From NCBI GenBank assembly GCA_017559355.1, contig JAFYSL010000051.1, forward strand, positions 1 to 32,223: DNA of 32,223 nt, in the 5' to 3' direction. A program made the position numbers and the translations under genes. Below, one piece after another: positions 1 through 7,465 of the stretch. Source of the DNA: Muribaculaceae bacterium. Its GTDB lineage: Bacteria > Bacteroidota > Bacteroidia > Bacteroidales > Muribaculaceae. How positions within the stretch are numbered: the first letter of the stretch is position 1; each line of letters starts with the position of its first letter. The notes under the pieces were generated by a model, which was given only the letters and a program-made list of their open reading frames with translations, ran no database searches and was not told the DNA's origin.

Positions 1-155
1 AAAAAGCTTTAAAAAAATTCAAACGTAAATTTGAAAAAACTGGCATCGTAAAAGAACTTCGTAGCCGTCAAGCATTCCAAAAACCATCAGTGACTAATCG
101 TAAAAAAATGATGAAAGCTGTATACGTACAAAAATTACGTTCGGTTGAAGAATAA
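1..155 (+). CDS. rpsU: 30S ribosomal protein bS21, C-terminal part (5' end cut by window)
   Basis: The reading frame runs from base 3 to the TAA at 153-155 and gives 50 residues, very rich in Lys and Arg. It contains the bS21 hallmarks KKFKRKFEKTG, a VKELRSRQAF segment and the ending VYVQKLRS. bS21 is a small-subunit protein that sits near the 3' end of 16S rRNA. Bacteroidota bS21 is about 63 residues, so roughly a dozen N-terminal residues lie left of the window. In this phylum bS21 takes part in hiding the anti-Shine-Dalgarno sequence (known from Flavobacterium work). That matters here because hpf, two genes downstream, has a rare strong Shine-Dalgarno. The order rpsU-xerC-hpf is common in Bacteroidales. 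Identification is firm; the start is not visible. Confidence 0.93.
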   Translation, partial: KALKKFKRKFEKTGIVKELRSRQAFQKPSVTNRKKMMKAVYVQKLRSVEE

Positions 156-176
156 TTAAAAATTTCTCCTTTTTTA

Positions 177-208
177 TTTGGATAATTGAAAAGAATCGCA
201 TAAATTCG
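177..208 (+). promoter_or_regulatory. Putative promoter for xerC-hpf
   Basis: A TTTG at 177-180 and TAAATTCG at 201-208 are separated by 20 bases. This fits the Bacteroides sigma-AB promoter (TTTG, 19-21 bases, TAnnTTTG) with one change in the -7 box. It lies 50 bases before the xerC start, so xerC-hpf may be transcribed separately from rpsU as well as by read-through. Confidence 0.45.
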
Positions 209-258
209 TAGTTACAGAATAGATTGTGGTAGGACCTCAATCGTAACACGAAGATAAT

Positions 259-1161
259 ATGCTTGTTAATTCTTTTCTAACATATATACGGTGTGAACTG
301 AATCTTTCGGTTCACACCGTTTCGTCTTATAAGCGCGATATTGAACAATGGCGCGAATTTGCGACTGGAGGGAAGATTGACACATTTGAACCTCGAGATG
401 TCACAACCAACGATTTAAGATTATGGGTTGCACACCTCGCGCAAAACAAGGCTTCACAACGCACCATTCGCCGCAAAGTGCAATCAGTGCGCGCATTCTA
501 TCGCTATCTTAATAAATACCATAATATCAACAACAATCCTGCAGCAGAATTGCAATTGGCTCGTGTAAGCAAGGAGCTTCCTATATATATTCGCACTGGC
601 GAGATGACCAACCTTCTCAACAAAGAGTGGGATAAAGAGGATTTCATCTCTACACGCGATCATTTAATTATGCTCATGTTTTACTCAACAGGAATGCGTT
701 GTAGCGAGCTTGAAACACTCACCGATGTTAATGTTGACACTTCACGTGGCGAACTAAAAGTGCTCGGTAAACGTAATAAAGAAAGAATTATCCCTTTCGG
801 AAAAGAGATGAGCGAAACTATTGAAACATATCGTCAACTTCGCGACGACCTTGCCGGTCGTCCTACCGAGCGATTCTTTACTCGTCCCACTGGTGAACCG
901 ATGTATCGCAAACTGATTTACAACATCGTTCATCGCCAACTTACAGAAGCCGGAGTGCACTCATCGCGTCAAAGCCCACACGTGTTACGTCACTCCTTCG
1001 CCTCTGATATGCTCAACAATGGTGCAAGCATCAACGCCGTTCAGCAATTATTAGGACATCAATCACTTGCCACTACGCAAGTGTATACTCATATAACATA
1101 CCGTGAATTAAAACTTAATTATCAACACGCACATCCACGTGCATTAAAAAAAGGAGGATAA
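259..1161 (+). CDS. xerC: Tyrosine recombinase XerC/XerD
   Basis: This 300-residue protein has the two-domain plan of Xer recombinases. The N-terminal SAM-like core-binding domain spans about residues 1-90 (FLTYI...LSVHTVSSYKRDI). The catalytic domain spans about 110-300. The catalytic set is visible: R147 in TGMRCSEL, K171 in the beta-hairpin GKRNKERIIP, H241-x-x-R244 in PHVLRHSFASDML, H267 in LLGHQSL and the nucleophile Y276 in TQVYTHI. Xer proteins resolve chromosome dimers at dif. The length and its place between rpsU and hpf say housekeeping recombinase, not a phage or transposon integrase. The C-terminal codons (KKGG) also form the Shine-Dalgarno of hpf, and only one base separates the stop from the hpf ATG. 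The choice between XerC and XerD is uncertain from sequence alone. Confidence 0.92.
   Translation: MLVNSFLTYIRCELNLSVHTVSSYKRDIEQWREFATGGKIDTFEPRDVTTNDLRLWVAHLAQNKASQRTIRRKVQSVRAFYRYLNKYHNINNNPAAELQLARVSKELPIYIRTGEMTNLLNKEWDKEDFISTRDHLIMLMFYSTGMRCSELETLTDVNVDTSRGELKVLGKRNKERIIPFGKEMSETIETYRQLRDDLAGRPTERFFTRPTGEPMYRKLIYNIVHRQLTEAGVHSSRQSPHVLRHSFASDMLNNGASINAVQQLLGHQSLATTQVYTHITYRELKLNYQHAHPRALKKGG
1146..1157 (+). promoter_or_regulatory. Strong Shine-Dalgarno sequence before hpf
   Basis: AAAAAAAGGAGG ends five bases before the hpf ATG at 1163 and lies inside the last codons of xerC. It is the only long match to the anti-Shine-Dalgarno that I find before any start codon in the window. The other genes have A/T-rich leaders, as is normal for Bacteroidota. 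Confidence 0.75.
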
Positions 1162-1162
1162 T

Positions 1163-1456
1163 ATGGAACTAAAAATTAAAGCCATTCACTTCGACATCGC
1201 TGAAAAACTTGAAAAGTTTATCAACAAAAAAGCCGAACGTCTTGCTCGTCACAACGAAGACATCTCCACTGTTGATGTATCACTCAAAGTCGTAAAACCT
1301 GAAACTGCAATGAACAAAGAGGCAATTGTAAAAGTAGCTGTGCCTCAACATGAAGACATAGTAGCCTCTAAAGTAGCTGACACCTTTGAAGAAGCAATCG
1401 ATATGTGCCTCGAAGCAATCGAACGCCAACTTGAAAAGAAAAAAGGTAAGAAATAA
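1163..1456 (+). CDS. hpf: Ribosome hibernation-promoting factor, short form
   Basis: This 97-residue protein matches the HPF/RaiA (YfiA) family. It opens with a beta strand MELKIKAIHFDIAEKLEKFI, followed by an amphipathic helix KKAERLARH, strands around VDVSLKVVKPE and IVKVAVPQHEDIVASK, and the closing helix TFEEAIDMCLEAIERQL with a lysine-rich tail. Members bind the 30S decoding centre and inactivate ribosomes in stationary phase. The length corresponds to the short form, without the C-terminal dimerisation domain of long HPF. It is translated almost directly after xerC (one base between stop and start), using the strong Shine-Dalgarno at 1146-1157, and is followed by a terminator. Identification is firm; its expression control is worth attention. 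Confidence 0.93.
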   Translation: MELKIKAIHFDIAEKLEKFINKKAERLARHNEDISTVDVSLKVVKPETAMNKEAIVKVAVPQHEDIVASKVADTFEEAIDMCLEAIERQLEKKKGKK

Positions 1457-1472
1457 ACGTTTTTCAACCATT

Positions 1473-1503
1473 AAAAAAGGCCTCTCCTCTGGAGAGGTTT
1501 TTT
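1473..1503 (+). terminator. Rho-independent terminator of rpsU-xerC-hpf
   Basis: The perfect 7-bp stem CCTCTCC / GGAGAGG (1481-1487 with 1491-1497) has a TCT loop. It is preceded by six A and followed directly by six T, and lies 25 bases after the hpf stop. Confidence 0.85.
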
Positions 1504-1504
1504 A

Positions 1505-1535
1505 TTTGATAATATATTCATTTTTATTACCTTTG
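1505..1535 (+). promoter_or_regulatory. Promoter of the focA-upp-uraA unit
   Basis: TTTG at 1505-1508 and TACCTTTG at 1528-1535 are separated by 19 bases, a full match to the Bacteroides promoter consensus. The predicted transcript start is about 20 bases before the focA ATG. Confidence 0.75.
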
Positions 1536-1562
1536 CATAATACAACCATAATAAGCTAAATC

Positions 1563-2366
1563 ATGAGCGTAAACACTCCTAAAGAAGTCATTGAAAACGC
1601 CGTAACCATTGGCAAAAACAAAGTAAAATTGAGCAGCGGTAATTATGGCAAATTTGCAGTCTTGGCAATGCTTGCTGGTGCATATATTGCCTTTGGAGGC
1701 ATTCTTTCTCTCACCATCGGGTTTGGATTTCCTGAAATAACTGCCAACAATCCATCATTGCAAAAACTCTTAAGTGGATGCATGTTCCCGATAGGATTGA
1801 TACTTGTAGTATTACTTGGAGCCGAACTTTTCACTGGGAACAATGCCCTACTCATTCCCGCCTATATGAAAAAACATTATGGCATGTGGGATATTGCGAA
1901 AAACTGGACTTTGGTTTACTTTGGCAACCTCATTGGAGCATTAGCATTCACCTATTTTATGGTGTATCAATGTGGATTAACGGCTACTGATCCCTATCAT
2001 AGCGCAATTATTAAAATCGCAGAAGCAAAAGTGTCAATGAATTGGTGCGTAGTATTTCTCAAAGGAATTGGTGCAAACTGGTGCGTGTGTCTTGCTGTGT
2101 GGCTAGCACTCTCGAGCCGTAGTTTCGTGGGCAAAATGCTTGGTTGCTGGCTCCCTGTAATGGCATTTGTGGCACTTGGATATGAACACTCTATTGCCAA
2201 CATGTTCTTCATTCCACTTGGCATAATGGAAGGGGCAAATGTGGGCATTTGGCAATCTATCACAACCAATTTTATCCCTGCCACAATAGGAAATATTGTA
2301 GGTGGTGCATTATTTGTAGGTTGCGCCTACGGATATATCAATTTAGAAAAACAAAAAGCAAATTAA
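1563..2366 (+). CDS. focA: Formate/nitrite transporter family channel (FocA-like)
   Basis: This 267-residue, very hydrophobic protein has about six membrane segments. It carries the FNT family signatures GAELFTGN (residues 86-93), [14 protein letters not shown] (167-180) and [13 protein letters not shown] (206-218). The gating pair known from E. coli FocA, Thr91 and His209, is found at the same numbers here. FNT proteins are pentameric inner-membrane channels for formate, nitrite or hydrosulfide. Formate is a usual mixed-acid fermentation product in gut Bacteroidales, so formate export or import is the likely role. Only 11 bases separate its stop from upp, and uraA follows, so the three genes look co-transcribed from the promoter at 1505-1535. 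Substrate is inferred from the family. Confidence 0.92.
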   Translation: MSVNTPKEVIENAVTIGKNKVKLSSGNYGKFAVLAMLAGAYIAFGGILSLTIGFGFPEITANNPSLQKLLSGCMFPIGLILVVLLGAELFTGNNALLIPAYMKKHYGMWDIAKNWTLVYFGNLIGALAFTYFMVYQCGLTATDPYHSAIIKIAEAKVSMNWCVVFLKGIGANWCVCLAVWLALSSRSFVGKMLGCWLPVMAFVALGYEHSIANMFFIPLGIMEGANVGIWQSITTNFIPATIGNIVGGALFVGCAYGYINLEKQKAN

Positions 2367-2377
2367 ATCATACAATT

Positions 2378-3001
2378 ATGAATGTACATATTATTGACCA
2401 TCCATTAGTTCAGCATAAACTTAGCATTATGCGCAACAAGGAAACTTCTACTGCTGAGTTTCGTAAATTACTCCAAGAAATCTCAATGTTAATGGGTTAC
2501 GAAATCACTCGCGATTTCCCTTTGGAATATGAAGAGATTGAAACACCACTCCAAAGAATGAATGCACCACGAATTTCTGGCAAGAAAGTTGTAATCGCGC
2601 CTATTCTTCGCGCAGGGCTTGGCATGGTCGATGGTTTATTAAGCCTTATCCCCTCGGCACGCGTTGGTCACATCGGTTTATATCGCGACGAAGAAACTTG
2701 TTTGCCAATTTTTTACTATTATAAAATGCCACAAAACAAAGAGCGTTTAGTTATTCTAACCGACCCGATGTTGGCAACGGGAGGTAGTGCATGCGATGCT
2801 ATCATGCGATTGAAAAAAGATGGATTCAACAACATCAAATTAATGTGCTTGGTTGCGTCTCCACAAGGCGTAAAGGCTGTCAATGACAAATACCCCGACG
2901 TTGACATCTATTTGGCATCTCTCGACGAAGGATTAAATGAACGCAACTACATTCTCCCTGGTCTTGGAGACGCTGGCGATAGAATTTTTGGCACAAAATA
3001 A
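2378..3001 (+). CDS. upp: Uracil phosphoribosyltransferase
   Basis: The enzyme converts uracil and PRPP to UMP and pyrophosphate, the main uracil salvage step in the cytoplasm. The 207-residue product opens with [19 protein letters not shown], the usual UPRT N-terminus. It has the PRPP-binding loop [14 protein letters not shown] in the middle and the uracil-binding C-terminal region [14 protein letters not shown] chose the ATG at 2378 because homology begins there. An open frame extends upstream to 2249, but that part lies inside focA. The gene sits 11 bases after focA and 24 bases before uraA, so uptake and salvage of uracil are linked in one unit. Confidence 0.96.
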   Translation: MNVHIIDHPLVQHKLSIMRNKETSTAEFRKLLQEISMLMGYEITRDFPLEYEEIETPLQRMNAPRISGKKVVIAPILRAGLGMVDGLLSLIPSARVGHIGLYRDEETCLPIFYYYKMPQNKERLVILTDPMLATGGSACDAIMRLKKDGFNNIKLMCLVASPQGVKAVNDKYPDVDIYLASLDEGLNERNYILPGLGDAGDRIFGTK

Positions 3002-3025
3002 AAAACCGTTTAACTTCGTACGATT

Positions 3026-4240
3026 ATGAGTACTAAAAAACTTAGCCCAATACAAAAAACAATAGTTGGCACACAACTTCTATTTGTTGCTTTTGGAGCA
3101 ACTGTATTAGTACCGCTATTGGTAGGTATGGACCCTTCGGTAGCACTATTTACCGCAGGAGTCGGGACCCTCATATTTCATTTAATCACAAAAGGCAAAG
3201 TCCCCATCTTTTTGGGAAGTAGTTTTGCGTTTATTGCCCCCATTATAAAAGCAACTGAATTGTATGGACTCCCTGGCACACTTTCTGGGCTTGTTGCTGT
3301 GGGTGCAGTGTATGGCATTATGAGCGCATTGGTACGTTTTCGTGGTGTTTCTTTTATTGCTCGCCTCTTCCCTTCTGTTGTAGTTGGTCCAGTAATTATG
3401 CTCATCGGGTTATCTTTGGCAGGCACAGGTGTAAATATGGCAAAAACCGATTGGACTTTGGCAATCATTGCATTAGTTACAACAGTTCTCGTGTCAATAT
3501 TTGGCAAAGGATTATTGCGATTAATACCTATTTTTGTGGGCATTATCGTGGGATATATTGCGGCAATGTGTTTTGGTGTTATTGATTTTCAACCTGTAAT
3601 TGACGCACCATGGTTTGCTTTGCCAGCATTTGTTCGTCCCGAATTCTGTTGGGAAGCAGTTATATTTATGATTCCTGTGGCAATAGCACCTGTAATCGAA
3701 CACATTGGCGACGTATATGCAATTAATGAGGTAGCAGGAAAGGATTTCGTGAAAGATCCTGGATTGCATCGCACTATGCTCGGCGATGGAGTTGCTTGTA
3801 TTGCAGCATCACTTATGGGCGGACCTCCCGTAACAACCTACTCTGAAGTTACTGGGGCTATTTCACTCACTAAAATCACTGACCCCTCTGTAATCAGAAT
3901 TGCTGCAGTAGTAGGTATTTTGTTCTCTGTATTTGGCAAAATTAGTGCCGTTCTCAAAACAATTCCAAGTGCAGTATTAGGTGGTATTATGTTGCTACTA
4001 TTCGGAACAATTGCATCGGTAGGTATTAATAACCTAATCAAAAATAAGGTTGACATGGGTAATACTCGCAACCTAATTATCGTTTCTCTTATTCTTACTT
4101 TGGGTATTGGTGGTGCCGAATTAAGTTTTAACAGCATTACCATTGGTGGCATAGGTCTTGCAGCATTAGTGGGAGTGTTATTAAATCTTATCCTGCCCAA
4201 AAGCAAAGAGAGCAAAACAGAAAACGCCGAAAAGGAATAA
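3026..4240 (+). CDS. uraA: Uracil permease, NCS2 family
   Basis: This 404-residue inner-membrane protein has about 12-14 hydrophobic segments. It starts with the NCS2 N-terminal motif QLLFVAFGATVLVPLL. Two substrate-contact glutamates of E. coli UraA have clear equivalents: E225 in VIEHIGD and E274 in the TTYSEVTGAISLTK loop. The PSVVVGPVIMLIGL segment is also typical. The protein imports uracil with protons, and its partner enzyme Upp is encoded directly upstream, which supports uracil over xanthine as substrate. A weak promoter-like TAACTTCG lies at 3011-3018, only seven bases before the start, so some separate transcription is possible. The C-terminus ends in a short charged tail. Downstream there is no clear terminator hairpin. 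Confidence 0.94.
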   Translation: MSTKKLSPIQKTIVGTQLLFVAFGATVLVPLLVGMDPSVALFTAGVGTLIFHLITKGKVPIFLGSSFAFIAPIIKATELYGLPGTLSGLVAVGAVYGIMSALVRFRGVSFIARLFPSVVVGPVIMLIGLSLAGTGVNMAKTDWTLAIIALVTTVLVSIFGKGLLRLIPIFVGIIVGYIAAMCFGVIDFQPVIDAPWFALPAFVRPEFCWEAVIFMIPVAIAPVIEHIGDVYAINEVAGKDFVKDPGLHRTMLGDGVACIAASLMGGPPVTTYSEVTGAISLTKITDPSVIRIAAVVGILFSVFGKISAVLKTIPSAVLGGIMLLLFGTIASVGINNLIKNKVDMGNTRNLIIVSLILTLGIGGAELSFNSITIGGIGLAALVGVLLNLILPKSKESKTENAEKE

Positions 4241-4312
4241 AATTATTTCAAAAAAATGTTGTCAGCGTTAAAAATTCCACGCCCTACATTTTTTTATGCA
4301 ACAATAAAGCAG

Positions 4313-4320
4313 TAACTTTG
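4313..4320 (+). promoter_or_regulatory. Putative -7 promoter box of fba
   Basis: TAACTTTG matches the Bacteroides -7 box. The -33 region (about 4289-4296) is a T-run without an exact TTTG. The expected leader is roughly 45 bases, consistent with a separately and strongly expressed glycolytic gene. Confidence 0.6.
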
Positions 4321-4370
4321 CACAACAAAAAACAAGAAATTTTATTTATTAACAAATAATTAAACACGAA

Positions 4371-5366
4371 ATGGTAAGTTTCAAAGAGTTAGGCTTGGTA
4401 AACACTCGTGAAATGTTTGCTAAAGCAGTAGAAGGTGGATATGCTATCCCAGCATTCAACTTCAACAACATGGAGCAACTTCAAGCAATCATCAAAGCTG
4501 CTTCAGAAGAAAAATCTCCAGTTATCCTTCAAGTATCTAAAGGTGCTCGTAACTACGCTAACGCTACACTCCTTCGCTACATGGCTCAAGGTGCTGTTGC
4601 TTATGCTAAAGAACTTGGTTGGGAAAACCCACAAATCGTTCTTCACCTCGACCACGGTGATAGCTTCGAGCTTTGCAAATCTTGTATCGACAGCGGTTTC
4701 TCTTCAGTTATGATCGACGGTTCACACCTCCCATACGAAGAAAACGTTGCTCTTACAAAACAAGTTGTTGACTACGCTCACCAACACGATGTAACTGTAG
4801 AAGGTGAACTTGGTGTACTCGCTGGTGTTGAAGACGAAGTTTCTTCTGACCACCACACTTACACTGACCCTGAAGAAGTAATCGACTTCGCTACTCGCAC
4901 AGGTTGCGACAGCTTGGCTATCTCAATCGGTACTTCTCACGGTGCTTACAAATTCACTCCAGAACAATGTACAGTTAACGAAGAAGGTAAACTCGTTCCT
5001 CCTCCTTTGGCATTCGACGTATTGAAAGCAGTTGAAGAAAAACTTCCTGGATTCCCTATCGTACTCCACGGTTCTTCTTCAGTTCCTCAAGACGAAGTTG
5101 AAACTATCAACGCTAATGGTGGTGCATTGAAAGCAGCTATCGGTATTCCTGAAGAATGGTTGCGTGAATCAGCTAAATCAGCTGTTTGCAAAATCAACAT
5201 CGACTCTGACAGCCGTCTTGCTATGACTGCAGCAATCCGCAAAGTATTCGTTGACAATCCTGCTGAGTTCGACCCACGTAAATACCTCGGTCCAGCTCGC
5301 GACAACATGGAAAAACTCTACAAGCACAAAATCATCAACGTGCTTGGTTCTGCTGGTAAAGCTTAA
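4371..5366 (+). CDS. fba: Fructose-1,6-bisphosphate aldolase, class II
   Basis: This is the zinc-dependent aldolase of glycolysis and gluconeogenesis, splitting fructose-1,6-bisphosphate to dihydroxyacetone phosphate and glyceraldehyde-3-phosphate. The 331-residue protein shows the class II set: IPAFNFNNMEQ near the N-terminus, HLDHGDS with the catalytic D94 and zinc ligand H95, VEGELGVLAGVEDE around 143-156, GTSHGAYK with H190 and LHGSSSVP with H233. Codon use is visibly different from neighbouring genes. It strongly favours GCT, GGT, CTT/CTC, CGT and AAC/GAC, the mark of a very highly expressed gene rather than of transfer. It has its own promoter and a terminator, so it is monocistronic. 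Confidence 0.96.
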   Translation: MVSFKELGLVNTREMFAKAVEGGYAIPAFNFNNMEQLQAIIKAASEEKSPVILQVSKGARNYANATLLRYMAQGAVAYAKELGWENPQIVLHLDHGDSFELCKSCIDSGFSSVMIDGSHLPYEENVALTKQVVDYAHQHDVTVEGELGVLAGVEDEVSSDHHTYTDPEEVIDFATRTGCDSLAISIGTSHGAYKFTPEQCTVNEEGKLVPPPLAFDVLKAVEEKLPGFPIVLHGSSSVPQDEVETINANGGALKAAIGIPEEWLRESAKSAVCKINIDSDSRLAMTAAIRKVFVDNPAEFDPRKYLGPARDNMEKLYKHKIINVLGSAGKA

Positions 5367-5388
5367 TCTTTCCATAATCATATTTCTT

Positions 5389-5424
5389 AAACGAGGTTGC
5401 TCTCATGGGCTACCTCGTTTTTTA
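5389..5424 (+). terminator. Rho-independent terminator of fba
   Basis: The stem AAACGAGGT / ACCTCGTTT pairs 5389-5397 with 5412-5420, followed by a T-run to 5423. It lies about 20 bases after the fba stop. Confidence 0.8.
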
Positions 5425-5469
5425 TACCCACTTTAGATTTTGCATCGCACTAAATCCGTCGTTTTTCGT

Positions 5470-5477
5470 TAACTTTG
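5470..5477 (+). promoter_or_regulatory. Putative -7 promoter box of first CotH-like gene
   Basis: TAACTTTG lies 25 bases before the ATG at 5503. No TTTG sits at the right distance upstream, so the -33 element is degenerate. Confidence 0.5.
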
Positions 5478-5502
5478 TAGTTGAAAACATATTACAACAA
5501 AT

Positions 5503-7335
5503 ATGAAGAATTTACTACTCCTCATAACCATTATATTTTCCTCGTTGAGTGCATGGGCAATTGATATTCCCAAAGGCACGTTTTATTTTGACAATTCACT
5601 GACTAAATATAGTCAAGTAAAATTTGTATATGGTAGCGATTCTCGTGCAGAAACTTATGTAATATCAATGACTAATGTGGGCAACAATCGTTGGAGTGTT
5701 ACAATCCCTGCGACTGTAAAAAACATGTATCGCTACACTTTTGCCAACACTCACCTCGCCGATGGTAAAATATCTAAAACATTCTCAACAGTAAAAGAGG
5801 AAATAAGCAAAACATATAATGAATATCGCACAGCCACAACCGACAAAACGATTATCGTGGGGGGCACATTTACCCCCGAATCGGGCGACAATTGGGCTCA
5901 AGGTTCGTGGGTTGCACCAAATTCTAACACCACTGGATATTCGGGCTCGCTTCCTGTCATGTTTATCAACACCGATGGAGGAGTGGAGATTACCTCAACA
6001 GAGGAGTATGTTTCGGGTACTTATTACATCGACAACATAGGTCATGAAGAGTTTGAAAACATCGCCTCTGCCGATAGTGCTTTTGCTCTCGAAATTCGTG
6101 GTCGTGGCAACTACACTTGGCGCGACTTTGACAAGAAACCTTATCGTTTAAAGTTTGACAAAAAAGCCTCTCCTCTTGGCATGAACAAAAGTAAGCACTT
6201 TGCGCTACTCGCCCATGCCGATGACCAAATGGCTTTCCTTCGCAATACCGTAGGCTTTGAACTAAGCCGTCGTCTTGGACTTAAATACACCCCTGCACAA
6301 CAACCTATAGAGGTCGTATTAAATGGCAGATATATTGGTTTATACTTTTTAACGGAGACTATTCGCATCGCAAAAGACCGTGTAAACATCGTAGAACAAC
6401 CCGATAATGCTACTGATGCATCAGAGATTACTGGAGGATGGCTTGTTGAAATTGACAATTACGATGAAACCGAACAAGTGCGAATCACTGAAGGAAATGG
6501 CGAAATCATTCGCTTCACTTACAAAACTCCTGAGATTTTATCGCCACAACAAGAGCGCTACTTAAAATCACAAATGGTAGCTACAAATTCAGCCATTTAT
6601 TCTTCCGACAAAAATTCCCAAACCTGGGAACATTATATTGACATTGACTCGTTAGCTCGCTTTTACATTGTGCAAGAAATAATGGACAACGCCGAGTCGT
6701 TTCACGGCAGTTGCTATCTTCACAAAGACCAGGGAGCCACGAAATGGATTTTTGGTCCGGTGTGGGACTTTGGCAACTCTTATCGTCGCAACAATGGTTA
6801 CTTCATCTACCAATATCCCCCATTTGGGCAAACATGGATAGGCGAAATAGCCAAATATCCTCGTTTCCAACAAAAAGTTGTAGAGGTGTGGAAATCGTTT
6901 AAAGGGAACTCTTATGATGGGATACACGATTTTATTGATTCATTTGTTGACCAAATTTCCACTGCTTCACAATATAATTACAAACGATGGTCAAAATATG
7001 GAAATGGAAATATTTCATACGCCAAAAACGACTTTCTAAATTATTTCAATAATCGCATCGCTTGGCTCGTAAACAAATGGGGCGAAGGGGAAGCTGGTAT
7101 TTCTCTTATAGAGACTGACAATAACATTGTTATCACCTCTCCAGCAAATGGATTGATAACAATCGCAAGCCACTCTCCTATTATAAGCATCGTGATTGCC
7201 GACATTTCAGGCAATTTAATTATGAGTGCCAACAATATTGACAATGAATGTCAAATAGAGTGTAACCGAGGCATCTATATCGTTAAAGTTGCTACAGAGA
7301 CTACAACCATCACTCAAAAGATTATCGTAAAATAA
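5503..7335 (+). CDS. Secreted CotH-type kinase homologue with N-terminal beta module and T9SS-like tail
   Basis: The 610-residue protein begins with a signal peptide (hydrophobic to about residue 19, cleavage near AWA-ID). Residues about 22-135 form a beta-rich module (GTFYFDNS...RWSVTIP...YRYTF) that resembles starch-binding-type or Ig-like domains, by inference only. Residues about 150-530 are the CotH region: EIRGRGNYTW (197-206), KKPYRLKF (211-218), LRNTVGFEL (246-254), LNGRYIGLYFLTETIRI (273-289), GGWLVEIDN (311-319) and GPVWDFGNS (418-426). CotH proteins are atypical protein kinases, first shown on Bacillus spore-coat proteins; the WDFG segment fits a metal-binding Asp. Residues about 535-610 look like a T9SS type A sorting domain, ending GIYIVKV...KIIVK. 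Bacteroidales make no spores, so the substrate is unknown. A shorter paralogue follows 130 bases downstream. Confidence 0.82.
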   Translation: MKNLLLLITIIFSSLSAWAIDIPKGTFYFDNSLTKYSQVKFVYGSDSRAETYVISMTNVGNNRWSVTIPATVKNMYRYTFANTHLADGKISKTFSTVKEEISKTYNEYRTATTDKTIIVGGTFTPESGDNWAQGSWVAPNSNTTGYSGSLPVMFINTDGGVEITSTEEYVSGTYYIDNIGHEEFENIASADSAFALEIRGRGNYTWRDFDKKPYRLKFDKKASPLGMNKSKHFALLAHADDQMAFLRNTVGFELSRRLGLKYTPAQQPIEVVLNGRYIGLYFLTETIRIAKDRVNIVEQPDNATDASEITGGWLVEIDNYDETEQVRITEGNGEIIRFTYKTPEILSPQQERYLKSQMVATNSAIYSSDKNSQTWEHYIDIDSLARFYIVQEIMDNAESFHGSCYLHKDQGATKWIFGPVWDFGNSYRRNNGYFIYQYPPFGQTWIGEIAKYPRFQQKVVEVWKSFKGNSYDGIHDFIDSFVDQISTASQYNYKRWSKYGNGNISYAKNDFLNYFNNRIAWLVNKWGEGEAGISLIETDNNIVITSPANGLITIASHSPIISIVIADISGNLIMSANNIDNECQIECNRGIYIVKVATETTTITQKIIVK

Positions 7336-7431
7336 TACAATTATAAGCATCTAATTGAGATACATATCGTTAAAAATGGCTAATTTATCCGAATAACATA
7401 ATCATATTTATTTTGTTTTCATTTTTTTGTG

Positions 7432-7439
7432 TAACTTTG
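7432..7439 (+). promoter_or_regulatory. Putative -7 promoter box of second CotH-like gene
   Basis: TAACTTTG lies 26 bases before the ATG at 7466. A TTTG at 7412-7415 is 16 bases upstream, shorter than the usual 19-21 spacing. The second paralogue therefore appears to have its own promoter. Confidence 0.5.
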
Positions 7440-7465
7440 GCAATAAATAACAAAATATATAATAT

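Noticed and set aside
156..258. Possible tRNA or small RNA between rpsU and xerC
   Set aside because: No cloverleaf or stable stem is visible; the stretch is explained by a T-rich tail and the xerC promoter.
259..1161. Tyrosine recombinase as a sign of an integrated mobile element
   Set aside because: It has the length and motifs of housekeeping XerC/D, sits between rpsU and hpf as in many Bacteroidales, and no attachment repeats or cargo flank it.
1457..1562. tRNA cluster expected after hpf, as in some Bacteroides
   Set aside because: The gap holds only a terminator and the focA promoter; no tRNA arms or TTCRA loop are present.
2249..2377. Longer N-terminus for Upp
   Set aside because: The extension overlaps focA and has no resemblance to UPRT; homology starts at the ATG at 2378.
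3178..4215. Two minus-strand open frames opposite uraA (3178-3543 and 3838-4215)
   Set aside because: They are opposite-strand shadows of a hydrophobic membrane protein gene, with no signal, motif or promoter.
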